Source: Golubevia sp. BC0850 (lineage: Eukaryota; Basidiomycota; Exobasidiomycetes; Golubeviales; Golubeviaceae). Taken from it: DNA of 64,000 nucleotides. The stretch spans positions 186,001-250,000 of the forward strand of contig JAAVVG010000019.1 of the NCBI GenBank assembly GCA_012976225.1. Reading direction: 5' to 3'. A model generated the notes under the pieces. It worked only from the letters and a program-made list of their open reading frames with translations. It had not been told where the DNA came from and searched no databases. This document shows, one piece after another, positions 10,176 through 21,359 of the stretch (within the stretch, counting starts at the first letter, position 1; the number at the start of each line of letters is the position of its first letter). Made by a program: the position numbers and the translations under genes.

Positions 10176-12080
10176 TCATGCAAGACTAGCTCTTTTCTTA
10201 GTGACCTTCTTAGCAGCCCCATCTTTTGCACCAGGACTAGAATTTCCAACAGAAGCAGCCTCCAATTTCTTGATTCCAGTCAATTTCTTCTTGGTAGCTG
10301 GAGAGGAAGAAGTTTCTGAGCTAGTAGAAGCAGGAGCAGAAGCTCTTCCTTTCTTTTTCGGTTTCTCTTCAACACCATTTCCAGCCGCTTTAATCACTTC
10401 TTCTTTTTTTGAAGTTTTTCCTTTTGAAGTTTTAGCCTCTTTAGAAATTGAAGAGACAACCTTTTTATCCTCATCCTTTCCTTTTCCTTTCCCCTTAGCC
10501 TTTCCTTTTGATTTACTCGTTGGAGTTTTAGTTGAGATATGAATGGTCTCTACATTCTCCTCATCAACTTCATCTTCACCTTCCATTTCTAAATCATCTT
10601 CATCGTCTTCAGAATCGTCTTCAGATTCTAATTCTTTGACTTTCATTCCTTCCCACCTTCCACCTTCGACTTCACCTAATTTACAATTCCAAATTGGTAG
10701 AGCAACCGAATTGGAGGTTTTGATTTCAATTCCTTGAACGTTTGACCAACCTCCTGGAATTCTGGCCACGATTGCTGGAAGAGATGTTGAGAGGTTTTCG
10801 ACTAGTTGGGATGGGGTGTGAAGAGCTAGAGAGCCGATTTTGACAGTGCTGAAGAAGGAAGGGGGGGGGGGTTAAAGAAGTTTGAAAAGTATATGCGTGT
10901 CAACAGTGATGAATTGAAGAAGGAATGATGTTAGAAATCGGACTTCCCGCTGAAAGAATCTCCCTCGAGCTTGAGTATTCTTCACATAGAGAGGATAGGA
11001 TGTGGAAGATCTCTCATTTCCAAGATCCCTTCGACAAGTTTTGTCCTCAACTTGCGGGTATCATTTGGAAGTTCGCAATTATGAGTTGATTTGGAAGTTT
11101 GCACTGTTGCGATTCCGAGCTGAGGATCTAAACTTTTTCGAAGAGGAAACTCACCTGCAACTTCCTTTGTTTTGAATGTAGTAAGTGCTGCCGATAGCCC
11201 TCTCAATCTCTTCCTTCAGCTTTTTTGGGCGAGTAACAGAGACTGCGATAGGTTGTCTAAGAAGGATCAGAGAGGTGAAGGAGAGAGGAAGGAGTGGAAG
11301 GGACTAGGTGAGTAGCTGCCTCCATTATCGATTTCCGCTGAGGCGTATAGGATCCTATGGTACCTCGACTTTACAAGGCGATACCAAAGCAGTCTCTGAA
11401 TCAAGCCTAACTTTAAGGTCACCCAGACCTCTGAAGGTCGCAGCTTCCGTCCCTTTTCTTCCTTTCCTTTCCTTTGCCTAGGATTTCTAACCAAGCATAT
11501 TGCATCTACCTCTCTTAACTCACTTCTTAGCGTCAAAGAACTTCTTTCCCAACAATTTTGGCAAAAGAGGGACGATTCTATCATCAGCCAAGAAAAGCTG
11601 ATGATCATTCATAAGTCCTCTTCTAGCATCGAAAGCCTTGAACTTTCCCTTCAATTTGCTAACTCCAACCACTCTTTCCACCAATTTAATATTCAAAGTA
11701 GTCAACAAATCTTTGTATTCTCTTTGAGGATCTTTGACTAAAAGACAAACTGAGACATCTGAAGTCTGTAAGGAATGTTCTAATGGGATTCTAATTGGTT
11801 TAATCATTTTGGATGGATTCAATTTCTTAACTGTTAATTGAAGGTAGATTGTTTCATTGCTTGGATTGTCTGAATCTAGAGGTAAAACTTTCTTGACGTT
11901 GGTATTTGATTCTGAATCTGCTTTACGTTTTGAAATGTGAGCAGCTAAAGCTGAGAAAGCCTTTTGAGCTTGATTTGAAGAAACATGAGAATCTATCAGA
12001 GTATCGGAAGAGGTCTTTGTTGGTGTAGCAGCAGCTGATGTGCTAGAAGTTGAGCTTCGTGATTTCTTTGCTGATACCAT
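10176..12080 (-). CDS. Ribosomal L1 domain-containing ribosome-biogenesis protein (RSL1D1/Cic1/Utp30-like)
   Basis: Three exons on the minus strand: 12080-11524, 11256-11155, 10848-10176; phases agree, 443 residues. An Ala/Ser/Thr-rich N-terminus is followed by an L1-type domain (about residues 30-270): LIDSHVSSNQAQKAFSALAA, then IRIPLEHSL, VCLLVKDPQREYKDLL, VVGVSKLKGKFKAFDARRGL, FLADDRIVPLLPKLLGKKFF and KKLKEEIERAIGSTYYIQNK. The block order (helix-strand, DxxSLFVKDPQR-like, KxKxKxFDxRR, FLADxRI, LPxLLGKxFF) is characteristic of RSL1D1 and yeast Cic1/Utp30. The C-terminal 150 residues are acidic, then Lys-rich (KGKAKGKGKGKDEDKK), the usual nucleolar tail. Expected role: nucleolar assembly of pre-ribosomes. 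Intron 2 carries a run of 11 C just upstream of its acceptor. The start was chosen at MVSAKKSRSS because upstream sequence in frame is unlike coding. Confidence 0.93.
10861..10871 (-). repeat. Mononucleotide tract, 11 C on the sense strand of intron 2
   Basis: Eleven G on the plus strand, so eleven C in the transcript of the L1-domain gene, lying in the pyrimidine-rich end of its second intron just before the acceptor CTTCAG. Confidence 0.9.
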
Positions 12081-12617
12081 TTTTGCAAGTAAAGAAGTTG
12101 GAGAGAAGAGGAGGACAAGCAGGTTTTTCAAAGTCGAACTTTTTTTCGACCTCCGATCAGGATGGGCCTCAAACCTGGCGCATGGGACCTTCACAGGCAA
12201 CTGAACGAGAAACAGTGCATGGGTATGCACTTCAACTTTATTATATGATGCTAATGGAGATCCGACCAAATGAAGAAAAAGTCCAGCAGAGAGCGTTTCA
12301 AAATTGGAGTCTTGGTCATTAGTTCGCTTGGGAGTGATAGTGACCTCTAACTTCTTCTTCGCCACCTCTACATCTCATCGAAACACTGGGCAGGGAAGCG
12401 ATACATGACCGAACCGAAAAGATGTTTTATCTTCAGATAGAACTAGAATAAGCCGTTTAGAGTGAATATAACCAGAAAAGTAGAGGTAGTAAGACGCAGA
12501 AGATTGGCTTGGGGAGGGTGGGAGATGAGCCTCTCTGTCCAGGAAGCAGTAGAGCCAGGATGATCGAGAAGAGAAGGACTTGCGTCTCTTGGAGTTGTTA
12601 AAGTAGCAGTTAGAGGA
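12081..12617. other. Divergent promoter region
   Basis: The region between the L1-domain gene (-) and the coiled-coil gene (+). It probably carries both promoters. The frame at 12050-12322 (+) is the antisense of the leader and first codons of the L1 gene and is not a gene. Confidence 0.45.
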
Positions 12618-12686
12618 ATGAAGAGGAGGAGGAGGAGGGGTCGAATGCTTCTTCTTGGAAGAACGCAGACTGGCTGCTGGCTGGCC

Positions 12687-12752
12687 CCAACTCGTCTGAG
12701 AGAGGAGCGTGCCTTTTCCCCAACTCGTCTGAGAGAGGAGCGTGCCTTTTCC
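12687..12752 (+). repeat. Perfect 33-bp tandem duplication
   Basis: Two identical adjacent copies of a 33-bp unit (12687-12719 and 12720-12752). The unit is a multiple of three and keeps the upstream frame open, giving PTRLREERAFS twice. It lies just 5' of the preferred start of the coiled-coil gene. The identity of the copies suggests a recent duplication. Confidence 0.95.
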
Positions 12753-12830
12753 AATAAGAACAAAGAGAGTTATTCAAAACTTCTGGGATCTCCTCTGCGA
12801 CGTGTTGAACGCGAATGGTCTGGTCGAGTA

Positions 12831-13349
12831 ATGAATGCAGCTTCCAAGACCAACACTAACGCCACATCTCTTCCCCCACTTTTCAAAAGAATAGAAATAG
12901 ATAACCAGCAAAGCGATAGCGTCTGTGGAACATCTACGAAATCTCTAGAAACCCAATTGAAAGAAGCCCTTCAAAGACTAGCCAATGCAGAAGCTTTAAT
13001 CAGAGAGAAAGACGAGGAGAACAAAGATCTATTGAAGCGTCTAGAAGAATTAAATGGATCATCGGACCAGCTTTTTAATGATCAAAGTTCGGAAATAAAG
13101 TATTTAGAGCGAGAATTGAGAGAAAAGAGATCAACCATCAAAGAATTTAGAGCTGCTAGAAACGATGTTTACTTAGGATTGGAAGAAGAGATAGATGAAT
13201 TAGAGGAGCAAGAGTATGAATTAAGGGAAAGGGAACTGGAGGAAATGGAATCTAAAATTGAGGAAAGAGAAAAAGCTGTTAAGAAGAAGGAAGGCTTTGG
13301 CAAGAGGTCGAGCTTGATAGATTGGAGGAAATCTTTTGGATCGAATTAA
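12831..13349 (+). CDS. Coiled-coil protein of unknown function
   Basis: Open frame of 172 residues from the ATG at 12831. The same frame extends upstream to an ATG at 12618 (243 residues) through the 33-bp duplication. The shorter start is preferred because the upstream part (MKRRRRRGRMLLLG...) is low-complexity and repeat-bearing. From about residue 45 the protein is almost entirely charged heptad-like sequence (LKEALQRLANAEALIREKDE, IDELEEQEYELRERELEEME), indicating a long coiled coil, and it ends in a basic segment (KKKEGFGKRSSLIDWRKSF). No catalytic domain. Could be a structural or tethering protein; no family assigned. Confidence 0.65.
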   Translation: MNAASKTNTNATSLPPLFKRIEIDNQQSDSVCGTSTKSLETQLKEALQRLANAEALIREKDEENKDLLKRLEELNGSSDQLFNDQSSEIKYLERELREKRSTIKEFRAARNDVYLGLEEEIDELEEQEYELRERELEEMESKIEEREKAVKKKEGFGKRSSLIDWRKSFGSN

Positions 13350-13736
13350 TTGTTACGCTTGTTGAAATTATTTCCCCATGTTCGAGTTTTGAGGACTTGG
13401 CTGTGAGGGTTGAACATTGACTCTTGTGAGTTATCAGTTGATGATGTTGAGATTAGTCCTACATGAATCTCATGCCTCTTCTGGGTCATCAAGTCAAGTC
13501 TCAACATCCTTAATGCACTCTCAATTTCTGCCTTTCAAAATCACTGGAAAGCTTTCAAAAATAAACTACAACAAGTATACAATCAAGAGTCTCTCCTATT
13601 GGATCGCCCTCACCTTCTTCTTTCCCTTTCAATCATTTCCAGTCTTCTACCTCTTTTATCCATGACCCTCTCATCTCTCAGTTCTTCATCTCTGTTTTCG
13701 TTCTCACGCCTTCTAAGAGTAGTTGCATCCCAATCG
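13350..13736. other. Convergent 3' intergenic region
   Basis: No supported feature between the coiled-coil gene and the membrane-protein gene on the other strand. Small open frames on the plus strand are Ser/Leu-rich shadows of C/T-rich sequence. Confidence 0.5.
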
Positions 13737-16071
13737 TCATCCGTCATCAAAATCTCTTTCCATCTCCACTGTCAACTCTCTACCACCTTTCTCATGAAAC
13801 TCTCTCCCTTGATCCTTCTTGATCGATTCACTTTGAAATTTCTTAACCAATTTCAAACTTCTTCTCTGTTTATCTCTAGCAGCCTGTGCCTTGATCTTAG
13901 CGTCCAATGCGGCAGCTCTCCAGGAGGCTACTAGACCTGGAGACCTCTCAGCTGGAGATGGAGTCAAAGGTTGTTGAACCTTTCGTGGATCCACTTCAAG
14001 AGAAGATTCTTTAGGTCTATGAGAAGAGATTGAAATTGGTGGAGGAGGAACTCTTCGAATTGATTTTGAAGTCTTGCTGGCACTTGAAGAAGCAGGTCGT
14101 TTTAATTGAGATTGAATGAATTCTCTTTCGTCATCATCTCCCTCTTCTTCTTCTGATGAGAACTCTCTTCTATTGTTTCGAGGTTGAATTCTTCTAGACC
14201 CAGATCTAGAAGCAGGCATTGATCTACTAAAATCGCTTACTGGACTTTCAGCTCTCGTCGAGGGATTAAAAGGGATTCTCGAAGGTAATGAAATTGCATC
14301 TAGACCTTCTCCGTAGTAAGAAGCTGACTCTGAAATCGAAGAGTCTGGAGTAGTGTTTCTTCTAAAAGGTTGAGAAGGTGGAAGGTTTAAGAAATTAGGT
14401 TCTTGAGGTCTTCTAGATCTACTCGTAGCATTAGATCTTCCACCATCAGAAAGCCCATCCCCACCTCTTTGACTTCTAGTATGTTGAGGATCATAAGATG
14501 AATATTCTGAAGGAGCAGTAGTTTTAATAGTTGGAGCTCTAAAGGATCTAGTCTCCTCTCCACCATTGTAATAAAATTTCTCATCTTCTTGAACTGAATG
14601 CAATGATTTTCCATTACCTGAGAAGAAAAAGTCTTTCGCTCTCCCTTGAAAAGAAGTTCCGGCCGATTTCTCCGGCATTTGAACTTTGAAGACTCCACCC
14701 TTTTCAAAACTACCCTTGTCGTTATTAAAGAAATTCATTCCTTTCTCGACCACTTTTTCGGAGATGGTATTTGGAAGTGGTAGAGATGAAGCTAAGATTT
14801 CAGGGTTCTTGAAGAATAATAGCGATCTTTGTCTTTTGAGATTTGAGCGGAAGATCAGAGCCTGAATGAGAAAACAAGGGGTTGTCAGCCAATTTTGTCA
14901 TCCCTCCCTCAACTTAGCTTCCATCGATCTCATACTCACGCAAAGAACATTAACTAACCCAACACAAACCAGCAGCCAATTTCCAACCAAACCTAATCTT
15001 CCACCAAATAGATTCCTAGACAATCCATCAGCTCCAGTACTAATCAAGATAGCTCCACCAATTCCAGTTCCACTCTCTTTACTTAAGAATGGAACCAGCT
15101 TGACGAAGGCTTTCTCCAAGAGTCCACCGATGGACTTGTGATTCCATCTTCCAGGAAGTGGGAGATCAGAAAGGATCAAGAAAGTCAGAGTGACGAGAGT
15201 TGAGAAATGATGGATGAAAGACCAACAGGCTCCCCAGACATGGGTTGGAATGTCAGTTTCTGGGATGTAGGCCTCCGTAGATGATGGATCGTTATGAGAA
15301 TTGGCGAAGTTTCTGAAGGTGAAGAAAGGGACGAGGTCAGACTTGAGAGGCGAGGTGGCACATGGAGTTGATTCGCTCGGGACTCACTGTTTTAGAATGA
15401 TGATGTGACTAGCTAAAACCAAGGTGCAAGACACGATTGTCAAGATTCTAACGATATTCACTAGAAGGAAAGAGATGGAGTGGGGAGAGTAAGTGACAAA
15501 TTTGAAAGAGACGGCTTGAGCGTTTCGTGCCCTTTGTTCCACGACCTCAAGAGCTTCCAAGAGTTCGTCGTGCTTCAGAAGAAAAACAGAAAATATATCC
15601 CAAAGCGAATCCAACATTGCAGCAAAAGAGTGAAAAAAAGGCCAGACACTTACGGAGAACCCACTTTTGCAAAGCAGGTGGGATGATCATTTTTCAAGAT
15701 ATCGGATTTGGGGACGGAGATTGTAAAAATAGAGATCCCTGGATGGATTTGAATGAAGACAAATGGGTTGTAATCCAGGTTGAAGCTCAAGTAGAGAAAG
15801 AAAGTGTAAAAAGACGATCCTGCGCCGTGGTTGTTGGAAAGAGCTTTGTAGCTTTGAAAGAGAGTTGAGTCAAAAGAATAGATTACTTGAATCTTTCGAT
15901 GAGAAACTGAAGTGAGTAGAAGTTCAAGTTGAAAAGATAGCGAATGTTAGAGAGAGAAGAAGTTAAAACCGAAACAAGAAAGGAGAGAGAGCTTGGGGGG
16001 AGGGGACCCCCCGCCCCCGGGGGGGGGGGGGGAAAGTTGGAGGGGCTCGAGTGAGTTGACCACAAAGACAT
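13737..16071 (-). CDS. Multi-pass membrane protein with long disordered C-terminal tail
   Basis: Minus strand. Secure exons: 15572-15388, 15312-14940, 14861-13737 (phases agree). Membrane segments: SISFLLVNIVRILTIVSCTL, then FIHHFSTLVTLTFLILSDL and LGLVGNWLLVCVGLVNVLCA, with a Gly-rich loop between the last two. After the membrane part, about 370 residues are polar, rich in Ser, Arg, Pro and acidic clusters (FSSEEEEGDDDEREF), ending with a basic helix (AALDAKIKAQAARDKQRRSL). The 5' end is not settled: an ATG at 16071 opens a Pro-rich/hydrophobic frame (SSLSFLVSVLTSSLSNIRYL) ending near 15884, but joining it to 15572 needs another small exon in between. The design (a few helices plus a phospho-rich tail) fits nuclear-envelope or ER proteins such as Pom34- or Ndc1-like factors; this is a guess from layout, not homology. 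Confidence 0.75.
16019..16032 (-). repeat. Mononucleotide tract, 14 C on the sense strand
   Basis: Fourteen G on the plus strand next to two shorter C runs. Read on the minus strand it would encode part of a Pro/Gly segment in the putative first exon of the membrane-protein gene, or lie in its leader. Prone to length error in sequencing, which may explain the unclear 5' end of that gene. Confidence 0.9.
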
Positions 16072-16407
16072 CTTCAGATCAACTGTTGGAGAATTGAAGA
16101 AGGTTGATGGGAAAAGGCTGCCGAAGAGCGAGACAAGGGGAGAGTGTCAAGGATGAAGGAGTGGCACAAAGGGGAAGGAATAACGAGGGATACCGGTTGG
16201 AGAACAAAGGCATTCTTGAAAAAAGCGGACTCAATTTTACTCAAAAGCAAACTTGTAAGATTCAAAAATAGAGAACACAGTCCTTACCTTCACGAGAAGA
16301 GGGCAGCGTGCGCTCCCATCTCAAATTCTGAGTACTGCGAGTCGGATAGAATCGTGGTGAAGGTCGAGCCAGAAACCAACCAACCTGACATCTTCTATTA
16401 ACTCACA
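16072..16407. other. Divergent promoter region
   Basis: The region between the membrane-protein gene (-) and the NDUFA4-like gene (+). No gene or repeat recognised. Confidence 0.45.
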
Positions 16408-17619
16408 ATGGCTGGATCCACAAGTCAAAAGGTCAAATCTACTTTCATGAAGAACTGGTAAGATTCATCAACAGAAAGAGAGAGAGAGCGAGACAGAAAG
16501 ATAGGAGGCAGTCAAGAGTAGGATTTGGCTTCCTTCCTGGTTGCTATCCATCCAGACCAACTTTAACCCTGGATCTGATCTGATCTTCAATCGTTTTCAT
16601 CAATCTCATCAATTCAGGTACTCACCAGAAGTTCTACCTATCTGGGTCGTCACAGCTGTCGCCTCAGTCGGTGCCGGTTGGTGAGTTCGAGCTGCTTCAC
16701 TTGCTTCCCCTTCAATGGGCTATCTCTTGCATCTCCTTTCTCTAAGCCATCGACTCACCTTGTCTCTCATCTTAACTCTCTGATCTGACAGGTATATCTC
16801 CCGTCTAGCGCGTGGACCAGATGTCATCTGGGATCGTAAGGTGAGTTGTCTTTGTCTTGTCTGGTGGCACATCTCACAGGAGTCCCTTTTCAAAGGATGG
16901 GCCATACATCGAATGGAATTAGCAAAGATGACCTAATCAATATGAAGCAATAAAAAGAACCAAGAGACAGCGCTGATCTGATGCTCCTTCTGGTCAGAGG
17001 GAACGGGGGAGAGGAGGAAGGAGGAAGCAGCTGGGCACAAGACATCTCTTGAAGATTGAAAGCCTCGCTTTGTCAAGAAGCTTGAGGAGAAGTTCGAGGA
17101 TCTTTCATCGTTGGCATTAGCTAGGAAGATCTAGCCGAGCGAAAGGTGATTGAGGAGGAAAGATGGCATCGGTAGCCAAGAAGCAGACCCGAGGTAGGAA
17201 GGGAAGGACTATCTGACTATCACATATTCTTTGCTACTTCATAGAAAGAGGCTTACGGAGCTTTCAACGACATCAAAAGTCTAAGAATGCACAATCTTTG
17301 GAAGTGATTCGCCTATCGCAATCGTTTCAGAGAATCACATTTCAAGTCTAGCCCTAAAAGCTCATACCACAAAGTATCTGCATTTTCACGCTAGAAACAA
17401 TGTCGGGACTTCTTTCGAATCTAAGGTTCTGTCCAGTGCTCTTCTGCGGTTTTGAGTGTGAAAGCTCAATACACAATGCTCACTCGCTCCCTCCCCTCTC
17501 TCTTTCCTTCCTTCCAGAACAACCCTCAACCTTGGAACAACGTCGAACCAGGTACCAACACCAAAATGATGGCTGTTAACCAGAAATTCGACAAGCAGTA
17601 CAAGAGAGATAGATTGTAG
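16408..17619 (+). CDS. NDUFA4/MLRQ-like small mitochondrial respiratory subunit
   Basis: Four exons: 16408-16457, 16618-16680, 16792-16840, 17518-17619; phases agree, 87 residues. After a short polar N-terminus comes YSPEVLPIWVVTAVASVGAG, one membrane helix, then WYISRLARGPDVIWDRK and NNPQPWNNVEPG. The RLA..PDV.WDR..NP.PWN block matches the NDUFA4 (MLRQ) family, where the human protein has [20 protein letters not shown]. These subunits sit in the inner mitochondrial membrane with cytochrome oxidase or complex I. The last intron is 677 bases, much longer than the others (160 and 111). The final residues (KFDKQYKRDRL) are basic, as in the family. Confidence 0.92.
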
Positions 17620-19429
17620 ATCCCCTTTCAGAGACTTTTTCAATTATCTAGGAATTATTTTGGAAACTTCAATCTTTTGAAGGTTTGAAGGTCAAAGATT
17701 TATCTTTGCTCTTTCAGGGAGAGAAATTTCTGGTTTTGCTTGTTGGCTTCTTTGAGATTTTTTTTCCGAATGAGAATTATCTGTTAGTGTTAGATTTTGA
17801 AGAGAATAGGCGGAGGAGTGTGAAGCTGTGATCGTCGCAAGTCCAAATCAAGACGGCTGAAAGCTCGTCGCAAACAGTTGGGTTGAAGTGTCGCAGTGCT
17901 TTACGACGGTTTCAGCTCAATTCCAAGATGTCTTCACGTCGTTTTCTTGTCTAGCTCTGAAGTCTTCTTCCCTCACTTTTCCAAGCGGGCTCAATAACTC
18001 TATCCAGAGAGGACACTGCCTGCTGGAAGCAAAGCTCCTTGAAATCTCTGCTTATTTGGTTGCTGGGGAAAAAAGAGATGGGTGGAAGTGGAATTTGGAA
18101 TTTGGAGAGGACTGCTCGAGTTGGCACGATAAAGCCAGCCTTGAGTCGAAAGCGATTCAACCTCGCTCTGTCCCTAAAGCCAGCTTCTCGAATTGGGTTC
18201 AGAGGATGTCATTAAGTTAGAGGGGCAAACAATCGGGAAAGGTTTTCCGATGCTCCCTTTGAACTTCTCTGAAGATCTGCTTTATATTTTTGATGATTCA
18301 GGCCCTTCCCTAGCAGCTTTCCTCTTCCTTATTTGTGTGGTCTCAAGACTTCTGTGTTGCCAGCAATCAAACAGTCTCGACCCTACTGCTAACAGTTGTC
18401 TGATCTGAGTGAAACAATCCACCTCTGCTCATCTCGGACTCTCCCATCAGAGATTGATCTGAACCTCGATGCACGATCCTCGATCAGGAGGAGCTTATGT
18501 GGAACCTATGTACATTGACAGAAGAGGGATTCTCATGATTACGGAGTCGACTTGGCTCAGCTAGAACAAGGTGAGAGGAGCTCCCCTCTCGTAGTAGATA
18601 TCTATTAGTTTGATGATCGGACACTTCTCTCTTCTTCAAACAACCAGACTCTTTCTTTGACTTCAGAGGCGAATGGAAGTTTCCGTAGCGAACTAGCCTT
18701 TCTGAAGAAGACGGGATTCCTCTCTTTTTCCGCGAGGTTTCAAATGCGATTCTTTATAGAATTCACAATCCTTTTTGATGGATAGAGTGTTAGGTCTGAA
18801 TTGTCTTTTCTTCTTCGCTGGCCAGTCTCCCTAATTCTCGTCTCGAGGTCCGGAGAGAGTGGCATTTGGTTAGAGGTAAACCTCCGATTAAGACTCTTCC
18901 GTGGAGTTAATCCTACACATTAATAGGCCAACGGCGAGTGCCCGTGGAAATGGCTGCCAAAATCATCAATGGTGGATTAACTGGGAATGAATCTATTTTC
19001 TTCCCAGTGGGCGAAGTAGGCCATATAAGCCCCGGGCCACCTCGAAGATTCAATATACAGTCCTGTTCATCAGGTCAGGGGTATGTTTCATCTTGGAGGC
19101 ATGGAGAAATGACTGAGACAACGATCAGAAGTATCAAAAAGGGTAAGAGGGGTCAGCGAACCAGCGAACCTTGAGACGTTTTTGAGAGTCCCCCCTCCAT
19201 TTCCTTCGTTTCCCTTTTCATTGAATCAAACTCGCGATGCAAATATCTAATCCTGGAACGCCAAGGCGAGGCTAAAGCGCAAATGCGCAATAGTGAAGGT
19301 TCGATCCGAGGTCGGGAAGAAGAAATTCAAATCGATCTTTCTTCTTCCATTCAGAGAAAATTGATGAACAAAAAGGCGTCGTCAAAAGAAAAACTTCCAG
19401 TCTCATTCTCTCAAATCATCATCTCAAAG
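17620..19429. other. Gene-poor stretch of 1.8 kb
   Basis: No open frame here has domain-like sequence or good splice sites. Sequence is mixed, without long repeats. The last 150 bases precede the secreted lactonase-like gene and probably hold its promoter; an in-frame upstream ATG at 19283 exists but gives Ser/Glu/Arg-rich sequence before the signal peptide and is not preferred. Confidence 0.5.
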
Positions 19430-21135
19430 ATGCAGGCCATCAAGCTTCCTTTAGCTTTCCTCTCCAGCGCAGCAGTTTTGGCTGCCATCGTTTTGGCTCA
19501 ATCTTCTTCCAACGAGGCCGAATCCTCTACTGCTTCCACCAACAATACAGTCAACATCATTACTCCAGGCTCATTAGCAGTCCAATCATTGCCTTTCACC
19601 TCGAGGAACTGGTCAGAGCCTTACGCTCCAGAAACTCTCCTTTCGGAATTCCAGTCTCAGCAAGATGTCTCTTCTACACCTCATTTCCAAGTCTTCGACC
19701 ATGAACTAGCAAAGGCTATTCTTGGAGATAGTCCAAACTTTCAACTATTGATTCATGAACCTGGTTACGCTTTCGCTCATGAAGCTCCGGTCTACTTCAA
19801 AGATGGAGTGAGTTCCTTTCATCGTGAAGAAAAAAAGTTCGGATCACCGTTCTGACCTCTATCTCTCAGATCCTCAACTTCTGTTCAAATGCTGGGGCTC
19901 CTGCAGGAAGATCAAATGCTACCACCAACAATGAAGTTTGGTCTATGAATGTGACTCAAGTTTTGGAGAAGATTGAAGCTGGACAAACTCCAACTTTCTC
20001 GGACGACGTTTTCGAAGTGAGTGCTTGAAATCCAGCTATTCCCCTAAAAACGAGAGTCGCTCATATCCCTTTCATTCTTTTCTAGCTACAAATTCACTCA
20101 GATGGCGTTCAGATGACCAATGGAGGAACTCATTACAAGGGTCAAATCCTGCTCGCCAATTCTGGAAGGACAGAAGAGTTCCCAGGAAATCTAGCTCTCG
20201 TCAATCGTGATGACCCTTCGAACGTTACTGTGTTGATCAATCAGGCTTTTGGAAAGCAGTTCAATGCCCCAAATGACGTAGTTGTGCATCCATCTGGGTC
20301 GATCTTCTTCACCGACGCCACTTATGGTGAGTTAGCTTCGATTGCCATTCTGCTCTCCGTTTCGCTGACATGTGGCTCTCTGGTCTTCTTCAGGCTTCAC
20401 CCAAGGCTTCAGACCTCCTCTAGGAGTCCCTCAGATGACCTGGCGATTCGAGCCATCCAGGTAAGATGAAGTGGAAGAGAGAAAGCAGAGCTGAAGTAGT
20501 AACTCACCCACTCATCTTTCCCTTCGCCCTTTCAGCGGAAGACTGACTGTTTTAGAGGACCAGATATCTACTCCTAATGGAATAGTCCTATCTCCAGACG
20601 GAACCAAACTTTATATCACTGACACAGGAGCTTTTCCAGGGGGCGGGCAACCAACTGTCGTCTCTCAATCTTCAGCGATCTACGTCTTCGATGTAAACGA
20701 AACCGAAGACAAAAAGAATCAGTTTCTCTCAAATAGACGGATCTTCACTTGGTGAGTTCTCAGATCTGACATTCTCGTTCAGAATGTCTTTGACTGAGAC
20801 CCCTTATTCTTCTTCTTTACAGGATCGACACGGGGCTGGCCGATGGGCTCAAGGTTGATACCAATGGCAACCTCTACTCTGGAAACAATGATGGAGTCAT
20901 GTTAGTATTTTGAAATTTTAGATGCCCAAATAGGTTGAGGATACTGACATGCTTCTTCCAATATTTTAGGGTCTACGCTCCATCTGGGATTCCGATTCTA
21001 AAGATGTTCCTGCCTGAAGGAGCTGTCAACCTTGCTTTTGCAGGTCCTTCTCGCTTGATCATCACTGCTGAGGATAAGCTTTGGTTGGCCAATCTGTCTC
21101 CAGATGTCAATGGAGTTGATCTGGAGGGAATGTAA
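19430..21135 (+). CDS. Secreted SMP-30/gluconolactonase-type beta-propeller (fungal lactonohydrolase-like)
   Basis: Seven exons: 19430-19807, 19870-20016, 20086-20326, 20394-20460, 20536-20751, 20823-20900, 20970-21135; phases agree, 430 residues. Residues 1-23 form a signal peptide (LPLAFLSSAAVLAAIVLAQ). Family motifs in order: GGTHYKGQILLANSG, FNAPNDVVVHPSGSIFFTDA, RPPLGVPQMTWRFEPS, STPNGIVLSPDGTKLYITDT, LADGLKVDTNGNLYSGNNDG and ITAEDKLWLAN. NDVV.P.G.I.FTD and PNG...SPDG..LY..D are the hallmark propeller strands of SMP-30/gluconolactonases, which hydrolyse sugar or aldonate lactones with a bound divalent metal. Metal ligands are likely the Asn/Asp of NDV and of the TDT strand. Length suits fungal lactonohydrolases (about 400 aa). 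Several N-glycosylation sequons (NNT, NWS, NVT) support secretion. Substrate not predictable. Confidence 0.92.
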
Positions 21136-21359
21136 AGTAAGCGAAGAGCGGTCCTTGACCCATGCGTCTTGCTAGGTTTTTCCTACAATCTATATTAAAC
21201 ACATTCTAATAGAATCATTTTTGGCCTCCCCATTAGTTTGATGCTCGTTTTCGAATCGAGCCAGCTTCACAAAGCGGTTCTCAATCGCGAGCACCCACCC
21301 TTCTTCTCTCCCTTGCCCACCCACGATCCTCCCTTGGCCACCCACTACACCTTTTGATT

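Noticed and set aside
12050-12322. Plus-strand frame antisense to the L1-domain gene start
   Set aside because: It overlaps the leader and first codons of a well-supported gene and has no domain.
17163-17360. MASVAKKQTR short frame inside an intron as a separate gene
   Set aside because: Too short, no domain, and the splice join is only weakly supported; kept only as a finding on the long intron.
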